Below, one piece after another: positions 31,400 to 44,175 of a DNA stretch of 64,000 nucleotides. The first letter of the stretch is position 1. Every line of letters begins with the position of its first letter. Under the pieces are notes generated by a model. It was not told the origin of the DNA and did not search any database. It saw nothing but the letters and a program-made list of their open reading frames with translations. The stretch covers positions 1,187,237 through 1,251,236 of the forward strand of contig BFEA01000085.1 in assembly GCA_003427395.1 (NCBI GenBank). Direction: 5' to 3'. Made by a program: the position numbers and the translations under genes. The DNA comes from Chara braunii. Taxonomy: Eukaryota > Streptophyta > Charophyceae > Charales > Characeae.

Positions 31400-33905
31400 G
31401 AGAAAAACCGAGTACAAAACTAGACAAAGCACTCCCACATGACTAGTAGAAGCACAATGGAGTGCAGCGAGATACAACCAAGTAGAATAATGAGTGGAAG
31501 CATGAAGGAACCCTCAACAAAATACTCTGACATGACTAGTAGAGACACACTATGATGAAGCGAGATACTCCCAAGTTGAAGAATGAGAGTAAGCATAAAG
31601 GAAGCTAAACAAAACGCATGCACATAACTAGTAAGGACACATTATAATGAAACGATATACACCCAAGTTGAAGAATGAGAGAAAGCATGAAGGAGACTAG
31701 ACAATACACACGCACATGACTACTAGAAGTACACTATGATGAAGTGAGATATAACCAAGTAGAAAAATGAGTGAAAGCATGAAAGAAACAACACAAAACA
31801 CTTATGCATGGCTAGTACATGCACATTATGATGGAGTAAGATACATCCAAGTAGAAGAGTGAGTGAAAGTCTGAAATAAACTTAACAAACCACTCTCACA
31901 TCACTAGTGGAGACACATAAAGCGAGATATACCCAAATAGAAGAATGCGAGAAACAATGAAGGAAACTAGACAAAACATATGCACATAACTAGTTGAGCT
32001 ACACTATGATGAAGCAAGATACACCTAGGTTCAAGAATGAGATAAATCAAGAATGAAATTAGGCAAAACACATGCACACGACAAGTAGAAGCACACTATG
32101 ATGACGCGAGATACAACCAAGTAGAAAAATGGTTGAAAGCATTAAGTAAATTACATAGAACACTCTCACATGACTAGTAGAAGCACATTAGAGTGAAGCG
32201 AGATACAACCAAGTACAAGAATGCGAGAAACCGAGTAGAAAAGTAGACAAAACTCATACACAAGAGTAGAAGCAACACTCTAGAGTGAAGTGAGGTACAA
32301 CGAAGTCGAAGAATATGAGAAATGGAGTGGAAAAATTAACAAAATTCATACACAAGAGTAGAAGAAGCACTCAATTGTGAACCGAGATGCAACTAAGTGC
32401 AAAAGTGAGAGAAACAAGTAGAAATGTGGACAAAGCACATGCACATCAGTAGAATCAGCACTCAACAGTGAAGCGAGATACAACTAAGTGCAAGAATGAA
32501 AGAAACCAAATAGAAAAATAGATAAAGCACATGTATACGAGAAGAAGAAGCAATCTAAAGTGAAGCGAGATACAACCAAGTGCAATAATGAAAAAAATCA
32601 AGTAGAAAAGTTGACAAAATAAATGCACATAAGCAAAAGAAGAACTCTGGAGTGCAACGAGGTACAACTAAGTGCAAGAATATAAAACATCATGTAAAAA
32701 GCAGACAAAACACATGCATACGAGTATAAGAAGCACTCAAGAGTGAAGCGAGATACAATCGAGTGCAAGAATGATAGAAACTAAGTAGAAAAGTAGATAA
32801 AAAAACACTCTAGAGTGAAGTAGACAAAACACATGCAGCTGAGTACAACTCGAAGAAGCACTGCAGAGTTAAGCGAGATACAACTAAGTGCAACAATGAG
32901 AGAAACCAACTAAAAAAGAAGACCAACACAAATGCAAACAAGTAGAAAAAACACTATAGGGTGAAGGGAGATACAACCAAGTGCAAGAATGGGAAAAACT
33001 AAGTAGAAGTAGTCAAAACACATGCATATGAGTAGAAGCAACACTTTCGAGTGAAGCGAGATACAAACAAGTACAAAAATGGAAGAAATCAAGTAGAAAA
33101 GTAGAAAAAACTCATACACATAAGTCAAAAAAGCAATATAAAGTAAAGCGAGATATAACTAAGTGCAAGAATGAGAGAAACCAGGTAGAAAAGTAGACAA
33201 AACACATGCATATCAGTTGAAGATGCACTCAAGAGAGAAGCGAGATACAACTAAGTCTAAGAATGGGAGAAACCAAGTAGAAAAATAAACCAAACACATG
33301 AACATGAGTATAAGAAGCACTCTAGAGTCAAGCGAGATATAATGAACTGCACAAATGAGAGAAAACAAGTACAAAAGTAGACAAAACACACACACATGAG
33401 CAGAAGAAGCACTAAAGAGTAAGCGAGATATAACTAAGTGCAAGAATGAGAGAAGCCAAGTAGAAAAAAAGACAATACACATGCACATGAGTAGAAGAAG
33501 CACTCTAGGGTGAAGCGAGATACAACCAAGTGCAAGAATGAGAGAAACTAAGTAGAAGAGTAGACAAGACACATGCATATGAGTAAAACTACTCGAGAGT
33601 TAAGAGAGATATAACCAACTGCAATAATAGAAGAAACCAAGTAGAAAAGTGGACAAAACACATGCACGTGAGCAGAAGAAACACTCTATGGTGAAGCGAG
33701 ATATAGCGAGTGCAAAAATGAGAGAAACTAAGTAGAAACGTAGTCAAAACACATGCATAAAGTCGAAAAATCACTCTAGAATGAAGCAAGATAAAACCAA
33801 GTGCAAAAATAAGAGAAGCCAAGTAGAAAATTAGACAAAGTATATGCATATATGTAGAAGAAACACTCCAGAGTGAAGTGAGTTACAAGTAAGTGTAAGA
33901 ATGCG
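31400..33905. repeat. Minisatellite, about 92-bp unit, about 27 copies
   Basis: Unit elements in order: GTAGAAGAAGCACTCTAGAG, TGAAGCGAGATACAACCAAG, TGCAAGAATGAGAGAAACCA, AGTAGAAAAGTAGACAAAAC, ACATGCACATGA. Early copies (31.4-32.1 kb) are more diverged. The hydrophobic minus-strand frames through it are repeat artefacts. Confidence 0.93.
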
Positions 33906-36346
33906 ATAAACATTCATGGAGGTTTTCTAACTCCTTTACTTAAATCTTGAATGTCTCCCAAAAGAAAGGCGAAGAAAAAGATGAAGGGGGTACAGAAGAA
34001 GAGGAAGAAGGGAAAGAAGAAGGTAGAGAAGAATGTGAATATGAAGAAGAAAAAGAAAAAGAAAAAGAAAAAGAAAAAGAAAAAGAAAAAGAAGAAGAAA
34101 AAGAAGAAGAAAAATAAGAAGCAGAAGAGAAATGCTCCTCCATTCCCACTCGCTTCTCTTTGTCACTTTGATAGTTGGTATTGACAAAATGAAACACTTC
34201 TTTGTAGGAGGGTTGTTTTTCTTAATCCCTCTCTCTCCTTTCTTAGCTATGATATTCTCCCTTCTCAAAACTCTCATCTTTCACCTTCTCTTTAACTTGA
34301 TGTAACTCTTGTTGTTCTCTCCCTCCTTCTTATGTCCTCTCCCTCCTTCTTATGTCCTCCTCCCTCATGCTCAACAAACTCCCTCCTTTGTCTCTCTCTG
34401 ACTATTGTCACCAACTAACTCTAAGGCTATGGAGTCCTCCTTTCTAGAAGGGCTATGGGGACTTCCTCTAGCCTTCATTCTTTTCCACAGTCTGGAGGCT
34501 ACGACGAAGCACCTTCCTAGGTAAGTGCTACTTCTCTCAATCCTATTAGCTTCTTCCACTCGCCTGGAGTTTCTCGTTTAGCTCTAAACTCGTATCAGTT
34601 CCCCTCCTCTCACTTCGATTGAGCTTAGAGTTCTCCTTGGTGCATTGGGGAAGGATGTGCTTACCTCATGTAAATGTGAGTGGGACGGGTTGTCCCTTGG
34701 CTTAAATAGGTTGGATACATTGTTCCGCCCAACCTTAGGTTTTTCCCATCTGCTTCAAGTGAGCCGGGGTGCCCCCAAGACCTCCCACCACCAATGGACC
34801 TCCTCCGGAAGCACCTCGACCTTATTTTGGCCAATTACATGTAGCTCGAGTGGTTGGTACCAAATCGGACAACCTTTGGAGGCACTTCATGTTGTACTTT
34901 CATCTGCAGATGTTGTTCACTAGATCCGGATGATCAATGAATAACCTTTCTTAAAACAATAATGTCTTTTGGGCCGCTACTCAAATTTTCTCAATATGAG
35001 TTGGCTGAGGTACACCTTGTACCTCGGTACATCCCAAGCTACATATCTGGCTAAGATTTGTGGCCAGATTTAATCCGAACTAGCCTTAAGTGGTCCTTGC
35101 ATCATGTTGGAGCCTCAATGGCTCTTTCTTTTAATTTCAGGTGCATCTGGCCTCAATTTTTAGCCAAATACATTATTTTGTTTTGTTCCTTCTTTCGTTT
35201 CTTTCCATTTTGGGCTGCCAATGCATTCCGGAGTTGGCCATTTGAGTTGGCATCACCAAAAACAACCAACTCATCTTGTCCCTTGGTCAGAATTTAAGGC
35301 CCAAATAAAAATCAGTCCCTACACTTTTCTTTTTCTTATCTTTTTCTTTCTTAAATTCGGGAACTTGAGGCCATATCTCTTTGCTCCCGATTCACCACCA
35401 CTTAATCCAGAATGCATATGTCAGCGTAGGGACCTGACAGTCTCTACTTTGTCAGTCCCTACCTAATGATCAACTCACCCCTACCTCTTTCTGTCGTTTT
35501 GTCTTATTCTCCGTCTTTTTTCTCCTTTTTTTTTCTTTTATTTCTATCATGACAAGGGTCAACTACCTAGGCTCCAGATCTTGATCCACATCTAGATCAT
35601 TATCTACTAGTAGTCCGAGATTTCTCGGACTGCAATAATGGCACCCCCACATGTGTGGGGGCTCCATTTTGTCTCCGTTAGTTGAAATTATAGCCCCCCC
35701 TTGCTCCGATTTACGATTGGTGGCTCGTTTTTTTAGTAGAGTCACTCAAGGTTTTATTTCCCCTCACCTTGTTGGTCCGGCGTATCTAGGACTGCTCCCT
35801 ATGCCTCTCTTCTTTGTTTTTTTTCCTCCCTTCTCCCGAAACTTCTCTCTTTACACCTACCCAATTAGATATAAATATAACGAGAAACATTGTTCCAATA
35901 AATGGAATCCAAGGTCCATATTCTGATTCTCCAATTTTGTTTTTCGTAAGATATCGTATAAATTCTAATATATACTCTATGAAATTTCAATTTTGAGTTA
36001 GTATAAATTGCAAATTTTTAGTTGCTAAAAAAGTAAGTCCAATTACAATTCATGAACTTCATGAAGTAATTAAGGTATGTACATGTACTTCAAAGTTATT
36101 TATTTTCCCATACAAATGTTGTCCTACTTCTACAACAGCGATCTGATACTCTAATAATTCTTAAATGTAACATTAGATTATACATTGTTTGCTTCCTCTC
36201 GAAAAATATTACTAAATAATATTTATAAATACATATTATTCAGTAATGATATATCTATTATATAATAATATCATATAAAAAACATAATACAATATAATCA
36301 TAAAATAAATTAAATAGAAAAAAAAAATCAAATTATATATATATAT
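33906..36346. other. Unique DNA with purine run, becoming strongly AT-rich
   Basis: A purine tract at about 33955-34135 contains (AAAAAG)n (34042-34114). 34140-35830 has ordinary composition and no recognised gene. 35830-36346 is very AT-rich and ends in (TA)n; it looks like the original AT-rich target region of the following insertions. Confidence 0.55.
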
Positions 36347-36700
36347 AGGTTACCAGTCGTCCGATGGTCGGATGTCTCCCCCAACCGTTCGGTAGGGGGG
36401 TTGTCCGGGATCCCAGACAACCACTTTTAGGCAATAAAAAAAAATAATAATAAAAAAATTGGGATGTTCTTGCGCAAGACAAGGAGATCCCCCTAAAAAA
36501 ATTTGGGGTGATTTGGAGCATTTCTGGGAAAAAAAATGTTTTTGGGGGTGCGAGGGGTTTGGGGGGGTGTTGTGGGGTATATGGAAGGGGGGGGGTGATG
36601 GAGTAGGCGGATGCAGCTGGTGTTGCATGTACTGATGCGTCTGCAACACTTGCTGCATGTCCATACACCCACATCCACACACATATGTGCCGTACAACAC

Positions 36701-36705
<5 letters not shown>

Positions 36706-36767
<62 letters not shown>
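36706..36767. repeat. (CA)n microsatellite
   Basis: About 31 CA units inside the hAT-like element. Confidence 0.97.
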
Positions 36768-36769
<2 letters not shown>

Positions 36770-36954
36770 GATTGATTGCGCTATGGCGGGTATGAAGCCC
36801 GCGGGCTGGCGAAGTGGTGGGCGGGACGCAAGGGGGAACGTACGAGACTGGGGCACAGGCGGGCGGAACGCAGTCGGTGAAACGGGTCGGCGGAGGGAGG
36901 GGGAGCTTGCGGGAGCCGTGGGGAGCGGGCGTACACGTGTCAAGCGGCGATGGC

Positions 36955-37637
36955 GAACGGGAAGGAAGAAGGAAAAGAAGAGGAAGTAGGAGAAGAAGGA
37001 GAAGAAGATGAAGAAAAAGGAAAAAAGAAAAGAAAAGAAGAGGGAGTAGGAGAAAAAGGACAACGAGGAACGACGACGGAGGAGGTAGAGGAGGAGGGGG
37101 AGGAGAAGGACGAGGAGGACGAGGAGGAGGAGGAGGTGGCGATGGAGGTGGAGGAGGACAAGGTGATGGAGGCGGAGGATGGTTCCAACGTCGAGGACGA
37201 TGAGTCGGAGATGGCGAATAGGAGGACGGTGCGATGGAGGAGGAGGAGGAGGGGGAGGAGGAGGAGGAGGAAAAGGAGACGATGGAGGGAGAGGAGGAGG
37301 ACGAGGAGCAGCCGACGAAGGTGGAGTCGGAGGAGGACTTGGAGGAGGAGGAGAAGGAGGACGGGGTGACGAAGAAGAAGAAAAAGAAGAGAAGAAGACG
37401 AAGAAGAGGAGGAGGAGGAGGAGGAAAAGGAGACGATGGAGAAAAAGACGAGGCGAAGAAGGCGAAGAAGGCGAAGAAGAAGAAGAGGAGGAGGAGTTGG
37501 AGGAGGAGGAGGAAGAGGACGAGGCGACGAAGAAGAAAAAGGAGAAGAAGAAGAAGAAGAAGAAGAAGAAGAAGAAGAAGAAGAAGAAGAAGAAGAAGAA
37601 GAAGAAGAAGAAGAAGAAGAAGAAGAGGAGGAGGAGG
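36955..37637. repeat. Long GGA/GAA purine tract
   Basis: Almost pure purine on the plus strand for about 680 bases, ending in (GAA)n that runs straight into the gap. Such tracts can form triplex DNA and stop sequencing polymerases, which probably explains the gap. Confidence 0.93.
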
Positions 37638-38302
37638 NNNNNNNNNNNNNNNNNNNNNNNNNNNNNNNNNNNNNNNNNNNNNNNNNNNNNNNNNNNNNNN
37701 NNNNNNNNNNNNNNNNNNNNNNNNNNNNNNNNNNNNNNNNNNNNNNNNNNNNNNNNNNNNNNNNNNNNNNNNNNNNNNNNNNNNNNNNNNNNNNNNNNNN
37801 NNNNNNNNNNNNNNNNNNNNNNNNNNNNNNNNNNNNNNNNNNNNNNNNNNNNNNNNNNNNNNNNNNNNNNNNNNNNNNNNNNNNNNNNNNNNNNNNNNNN
37901 NNNNNNNNNNNNNNNNNNNNNNNNNNNNNNNNNNNNNNNNNNNNNNNNNNNNNNNNNNNNNNNNNNNNNNNNNNNNNNNNNNNNNNNNNNNNNNNNNNNN
38001 NNNNNNNNNNNNNNNNNNNNNNNNNNNNNNNNNNNNNNNNNNNNNNNNNNNNNNNNNNNNNNNNNNNNNNNNNNNNNNNNNNNNNNNNNNNNNNNNNNNN
38101 NNNNNNNNNNNNNNNNNNNNNNNNNNNNNNNNNNNNNNNNNNNNNNNNNNNNNNNNNNNNNNNNNNNNNNNNNNNNNNNNNNNNNNNNNNNNNNNNNNNN
38201 NNNNNNNNNNNNNNNNNNNNNNNNNNNNNNNNNNNNNNNNNNNNNNNNNNNNNNNNNNNNNNNNNNNNNNNNNNNNNNNNNNNNNNNNNNNNNNNNNNNN
38301 NN
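37638..38302. other. Sequence gap (665 N)
   Basis: Undetermined bases following the purine tract. Confidence 1.
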
Positions 38303-38773
38303 GACGAGGAGATGACGGGAGAAGAGGAGGAGGAAGGCTGACGAAGTGGACACGTACCTGGAGATGGCGTCGATGATGGCGGGGCTGGGGTGCCGCGTCC
38401 ACGTGAGCACACACACGCGCTCGTCGGCGCAATTCAGACCCGATCTGGGTCATCGATCGGATCGATCGGACGGCCCACGTCGGGCCTTTTCTGTTTCTAT
38501 TTTTTTTGGCCCTGCTGGCCTCGGCCTGTGGGGACCGAGGTTCAGCAGGGCCTCTTACTACATGGCCTGACCCTCCAACCCCCCAGATGCCCCTTCGAGG
38601 CCTGGCCCCTATTTTCGGCAGGGGTCGGACCTTCGTCGGACAGCGGACCACCGGCCTGGTGGTCCGGTCGGACAAGGACCGTTCCCGGGGTCCCGGACGT
38701 CCGCTCACGTAACCTAGATATATATACAATATGTGTGTAATTAATAAATTAATAATGAATAGAATATTCATAG

Positions 38774-39765
38774 TGCAATAACCCGTTGATTATGTCTCGT
38801 TGAATGGCTAAGGGGCCACAGACCACGACCTCGATATCTGGCCATGAGGTAGAAGGGACAAAGACCCTTTCGGAAATAGCCTAGGGCCTGAGTGTCCGAT
38901 AGTTGACTTCGGTCAACTGACTGAGGCCCTACAGTCAAGACAGACCCAACCCAAGCCGCCGGTCAGACACACTCACTTGTTTGTATGTAGGTACCAAGAT
39001 AGCATCACGGCCAAGTGGAAGTCTGCAACTGTATACAATCCAGACCCTCGGATGTGAGTCCATTTGAGCCACCGTGGTTGGGAGACCTAAGGCCAGTCTG
39101 CCTCGTCAAACACTGCATAAGACTTGGTCTCCAGGGAGTCAGCATTCAGTCTTGCTATGCTGCCTTGACGCTGGCTCCACGTTGGCTGCACGTTGGCGCT
39201 GTGGACGACGACGCGAGACTACTGCTGCCTCCTAGCGCCATCTGCTTTGGGTGCCAGCCTCTGCTGATATGGCGCATGCCACTCTGTCTTCATTACTAAC
39301 GTGGCAGATGCCACGTTGCCTACATTACTGAGTTGGACACGTCAAGGAGGGAGATCGGGGTTTGTGGATGATTGAGAAGAGAGAGAATATTTACCTGTTG
39401 TTGACGTCGATACTGTTCGCTTCAAAATGTATTCAATGTTTCCATGAGGGAACTGTGCCACTTGGCACTCTTGACGTGATCTGACCTGTCAAGCTCGTTA
39501 TTAGACGATGTTGCATAACGTGGAGGAGAGAGGGAAGCCCAAAGCAGGAGTGGGCATTGTCGCGCTGCTATCTTAGTGGTCATTGATGGATATCTCTTCC
39601 ACCCTCTAATCTGTCTATTCCCCCTCTCCTCTCGTCGTCTGTTGGTTACCAGACAATGTATCAAAGATCACTTTCACAATTATCGAGAGACATTGTTCAT
39701 AACTGAGATCTACTGTGTTTTGACATGTGGCGAGTGTCTCCAGTCTCTAGACTGGGTTCATTACA
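38774..39765 (+). repeat. 5' LTR of element A
   Basis: 992 bp. Carries TGACGTGGCA-family motifs at about 39256 (TGATATGGCGC), 39297 (TAACGTGGCAG) and 39309 (inverted ATGCCACGTTG). Confidence 0.93.
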
Positions 39766-39768
39766 ATT

Positions 39769-39780
39769 TGGTATCGGAGC
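39769..39780 (+). promoter_or_regulatory. Primer binding site of element A
   Basis: TGGTATCGGAGC, three bases (ATT) after the LTR, identical in sequence and spacing to element B. Confidence 0.93.
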
Positions 39781-40066
39781 ATGCCTTCTTCGTCGCGATC
39801 TGCTGTCAGGCGTCGACCTGGCGCCCAGGTAAGTGGGAGGTGTCGCACGTGTCAGGGACGAAATGCGTTTTTAAACGCGCACGATTAATATCGCACGTCT
39901 AGATATTGAGTACAGCACGTGCATGCAGCCTCCCTTAAAGATGATGGCGTGGACACTCTAAAGAAGAAAACGACGACATTGCTTATGTGGCGCTTTGTTG
40001 CTGACATGGCATTGAGATACCGGCGAGAGCATCGTTGGCAACCGGTCGATGTGGCGCTGGTAGACG

Positions 40067-40137
<71 letters not shown>

Positions 40138-40834
40138 ATTGGGACTGCTGATGTGGTGCGCTGTCTACGTGGCATGGCGCAAGGGTGCTGACATGGCATC
40201 CAACTATTGGCAGGGCACTATCTGACGTGGCACGTACCTGTGTCACGATTGACTGTTGACGAAGCGCTCCATACTTTGATCTTACATGACATACCAGTGT
40301 TGGATGTGTTGGCAGATCGTGCATTGTTGATGTGACATCCCTCTCGAAGACCTTCCAGGTGATTGACACTGACGTGATAGACTCTGTAGAGCTGTTGTGT
40401 TGGCATTTAATGGGTGACACGTGGCATGTTGGAACGCTGGTGTGGGTGAGGTGTTGACACTTGCACTTGTGTGTTGGTGGGCGGTACAACTTCACGATTG
40501 TTGTAGTGTCCCACATCAGCCCTTGTGTCTAGCTGCATTGAGTCGTTGACTCTGCAGATGGTACAACCATAAAGGAAAGAAGGTTGACAATTGATTGTTG
40601 TTGATTGTGTTGGCTGACGAACTTACTTGTCTTGGTTGTTATGTGGTTGTCTTGCATACTCACCTGTGTTGTTGTGTCTTAATCATATTGGCCGTGGTTG
40701 CGGTACCTGTGCACTGTCTGTAGGACGTCATAACACGTAGGATAGACAATAGATTAGAAAATAATAAAATAATTTAGATTTATTTCTTCTTTATTTTTCA
40801 TTATTTATTTCTTGTTGTAGGAGATTACAATTAA
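39781..40834 (+). other. Element A leader with repeated GTGGCA motifs
   Basis: No credible gene. TTATGTGGCGC, TGACATGGCAT, CGATGTGGCGC, TGATGTGGTGC, CTACGTGGCAT, TGACATGGCAT and TGACGTGGCAC lie between 39980 and 40235, with weaker ones to 40430. A (GA)n run (40069-40135) interrupts them. Confidence 0.75.
40069..40135. repeat. (AG)n microsatellite
   Basis: About 33 AG units in the element A leader. Confidence 0.97.
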
Positions 40835-42750
40835 GTGAGGTCGTGCAATTTATTTTCTTATAAGTTTATTGTGCGGCAGACACACCTTTTGAAAATGTCT
40901 ATCTTCTGGAATTTTTTGTGTCTTTCTGTCTTGACTCGGTTGATTCCACTTTTCTTCTTCTCTATCTCCTTCACTTTCTTCGCTGATGAAGAAAGTGTCG
41001 AATTGAAGACCCGTGGTCAAATTGAGAACAGACGGTAGCAGATGCTGGTTCGTTTCAACCAACTGAGGGCTGAGTTGCATGTTATTGGTCCAATGGCCGA
41101 ATAGCACGCACGCAGCCAGTTCGATTTGCGTACTGCAAAAACCGAACTAAACGGTTGTTCAGATGTTGGAAGTAAACGGTAGAGTGCAACAAACTATTGA
41201 TCGGGGGCGAATGACCATCGATCAATATGTTGTCGAGAAGCTGGCTCAGATTGCTGGTAACGTGCCGAAAGAAGAAGAAGAAAAGAAGGAAGAATAAAGA
41301 AAAAAAACAGGGTTGTCTTCAAAGATTATAATGATCAACATCCGGCAGTTGGAAAACACGTTGAGTGAAGAGAGGAGGAAGATGAAAGAATATAGGAGAA
41401 TGAGGATGAAAAAAGAACAGCAAGATAGAAAGGTGAATGAGATCAGATAACAATTTCACATTGAAGGAACAAAAATGAACCTTACATCTAATCTCAACAA
41501 TCTGATGGCCTACCTCGCTCACCTCGAATTGAAAATTGATAGTAACACCACCATACTTGAGAATATGTCTAGAATGATAAAAGGGAAAGACAAGGTGGTG
41601 TATGAGAAGGTGACCAAGGGGGAAGAAAGGAAAGAACCCTAGGAGAAACTTGTGAAAAATGCAATAAAGAGCACAAACGTGACGCCAGACAAACCCGAAG
41701 GTTCCAAGAAGGAACCCGAGAAGCCGACATAAAAGAAGGAAGAACCCGCCAAGAAAGAAGAATCGGCTAATAAAGTGGAGAAGCCAAGGAGGAAAGAAAA
41801 CGTGAAGATAAAATTGCCTTTCACCTATAACAACAAAAAAAGAGAAAATTTGTTGTTATGGCTAGCGGAAATCCCGACTTATTGTGGGACCGCGCTTGTT
41901 GAGCCTGAGAGTCAGGTGACCTTCTCCATGTCTTGGTTGCGGGAAGTGGCCAAGGAGTTGGTCCTGCTCGAAGCTAACGCTGTTGGCTTCAAAGATATTG
42001 GTGAGTGAGCTAAGACCTTGAAACTCAAGCAGTTTCTCCAGAAAATAAATGAGAGATTTCTTGATAAGACGACGGTCGATAAGGCCTTTGACGAGCCCAC
42101 CACAATAGGCCAAAAGCGTTGAACTTTTGTGGATGTTTTGTCCCGTGAAGTGGATCGTCTTCTGCAGGTACCTGGATTGAACTTACAGGGCAACCAGCTC
42201 TTGTACATCTACTCACGCGCATTGCCTGACCCGATTCGCGGACAGTTCGTGGCTGAGTCGAAGTCTCGTAAGTACAGTTATCGGCAATTTCGCGATCCCG
42301 CGCTCCAACGAGAGCAGATGACCGTGCAGGTAAAGGGAACTTATGCTTCTGTAGTCAAGAATGAGCCGGTAGGTGGGTACGGCAAGCGTGTCCTTTGACG
42401 GTAAAAACGTCAAGATCGCATGCTTGTTGTTTTCAACGATGATACCATGAGGAAGTTACTTCTCGACGAGTTCGAGGGAGGAGGTAATGGCGGCAGCGAG
42501 TCGGGAAAGGGTGACATCGCTGCCGTGGTAGCCAACAAGGGTGACACCAATCAGTGGAAGAAGAAGAGGAGACCACGCTCGTTTCCCAAGCACCCCGGCA
42601 TCACATTCGGGAAGCCCTAGGAAAAATGGGTATGACACAAGAGGAATGACAGTCCAAGATGAACTACCGCCAGTGCATTAAGTGTGACACTGTGGGGCAG
42701 GTGATATCATGGTGCCCGTTGATCCGTAACCCAAAAGCGAGCAGCCAGTA
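40835..42750 (+). pseudogene. Element A gag (capsid and nucleocapsid)
   Basis: The N-terminal part (40835-41640) is broken and rich in Lys/Glu. The capsid-like part runs 41775-42398: IKLPFTYNNKKRENLLLWLA, IPTYCGTALVEPESQ, SWLREVAKELVLLEANAVGF, then a TGA at 42006-42008 in the same frame, AKTLKLKQFLQKINERFLDK, another TGA, FVDVLSREVDRLLQVPGLNL and LYIYSRALPDPIRGQFVAES. A basic linker follows (42420-42620) and then YRQCIKCDTVGQVISWC, a CX2CX4HX4C knuckle whose His is Gln. Gag forms the particle and binds element RNA. Confidence 0.88.
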
Positions 42751-42883
42751 GGAGTAACATCCACTGATACTGAGTTGATGAGTTCAGATGAAGGTAAGGT
42801 ACCAATAACCCCTTTCAGCCTCTCGACTCATATGGCAGAGGATGTCTCTTCTTTGACTCGTCGTCCAGAACACCCTAATACTA

Positions 42884-43150
42884 TTGGACGATTCCCTTGA
42901 CGAACACGGTAATGAACTCATAGCTCTTAGAAATTCATGGGCTAGGAAAACTAAGACTAAGGTTGAACTGATGATCGCGGATATTGAGATTGCACGTACG
43001 CGAGTAGGTGCATTGTTAGATCCAGGATCGACGCAGTCTTACATCTCAGAGAAAACAATTCGTAAAGTGCATCTGGGAATGAAGGTAAAAGATTTACCTA
43101 TACCTATCACGTCTATGTTGGCTGACATGAGCACAATCACTGTCTATTAA
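42884..43150 (+). pseudogene. Element A aspartic protease
   Basis: Shows VELMIADIEIARTRVGALLD, PGSTQSYISEKTIRKV and LADMSTITVY. The LLDPGSTQSYIS motif aligns with LIDSGSTxSFIS active sites: the catalytic Asp is present and the following Ser is Pro. The frame ends at TAA before the second half of the protease. The enzyme would cut Gag-Pol into its parts. Confidence 0.83.
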
Positions 43151-43339
43151 TACATCGATCGTGTGAAGTGTTATTTCAGGACTAAGGAAGGAAAAAAAAA
43201 CTTACACGACTGGCATGAGGAAGCCGACCCATAAGTCAGGTTCAAAGAAAAAAATTGTCAAACTGAAGAACAAAAAGTATGAATTTCGCGAAATAAAATT
43301 GTATCATAAGTTTGGATCTAACTCATCATTGTCCTTCTG

Positions 43340-44175
43340 GTGCATGAGTTATCCAACCTTAGGTCTATGGTCTCAAAGCAGAAGTTGAATCAGGATGTGA
43401 TGATAGTGCTTGTTAAGCAAGCAGGTGAATGTTCCTCATCCTATCATTCTTCTATTGAAAAATTACTCGATGAGTATAAGGATTTGCAGACTGAACCTAC
43501 GGGAATCACCGAGCGTGTTATCAACCACACCATTGAGATTATTCCCGATAGTAAAAACTTAGGAAACAACTGCAATAACTCACTGAGCAAGGATGAATTC
43601 GACCCAGCTCATTTCTTTATGGTGCTCCTGTCTTATTCATGCCAAAAAAAGAAGGTGAACTTAGACTATGTATTGACTATTGTAGGTTGAATGTCGTCAC
43701 TGTCAAGAACGCGGAACCGCTTCCGCGCATTGACAACTTGTTGGACCAATTACAGGGATGCAGATACTTTAGTAAGATTGATCTCAAGTCAGAGTACCAC
43801 CAGATCGAGGTGGCTCCTGAAGATCAACACAAGACAGTCTTCCGAGCCATGTATGGTTACTATGAGTTTGTGGTGATGTCCTTCGGATTGACTAACGCCC
43901 CTGCAACCTTTCAAAGATCCATGAATGAGTTGTTCCGTCAATGGTTGGACCAGTTCGTAATCGTCTATCTTGATGATATCCTCGTGTACAACAAAACACT
44001 TGAGGATCACGAGAAACATCTACGAATGGTTCTTCAGAAGTTGCGCGAAGACAACTTCAAACTGAATCCTAAGAAGTCTGGTTTCGCTAAGCCTGAAATG
44101 CTAGACTTAGGGCATATAGTGAACGAAGAGGGACTAAGGCCCGAAGAAAATAAAATAACAACAATTAGAGATTGA
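43340..44175 (+). pseudogene. Element A reverse transcriptase
   Basis: A first frame (43340-43690) holds the region before RT, including ITERVINHTIEIIPDSKN. A second (43639-44175) has the RT core: LRLCIDYCRLNVVTVKNAEP, SKIDLKSEYHQIEV, MYGYYEFVVMSFGLTNAPAT, RQWLDQFVIVYLDDILVYNK with intact YLDD, LREDNFKLNPKKSGFAK and LGHIVNEEGLRPEENK. A frameshift joins the two and a TGA ends the core. This is the best kept domain of the element. Confidence 0.93.

Larger units (their letters stand above)
36347..38716. mobile_element. hAT-like non-autonomous element with sequence gap
   Basis: Ends are inverted: TAGGTTACCAGTCGTCCG at 36347 and, on the other strand, TAGGTTACGTGAGCGGACG at 38716. Both flanks are (TA)n, giving TATATATA and GATATATA (7 of 8), which fits an 8-bp target duplication but is weak in such DNA. 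Near both ends GTCCG/CGGAC words are clustered (about ten in the last 130 bases). The interior is a (CA)n run, a long purine-strand GGA/GAA tract and a 665-base gap. No transposase is visible; the very long frames crossing the gap are artefacts. Confidence 0.6.

Noticed and set aside
29446-33849. Gly/Glu/Trp-rich and hydrophobic frames in the minisatellites
   Set aside because: Unit lengths near 53 and 92 bp are not multiples of three, frames change at each unit and there is no consistent start; repeat artefacts.
36333-38771. Very long open frames (up to 812 codons) across 36.3-38.8 kb on both strands
   Set aside because: They exist only because the gap has no stops and the purine/CA tracts translate to low-complexity Leu, Ser, Glu or Arg. 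No domain is present.
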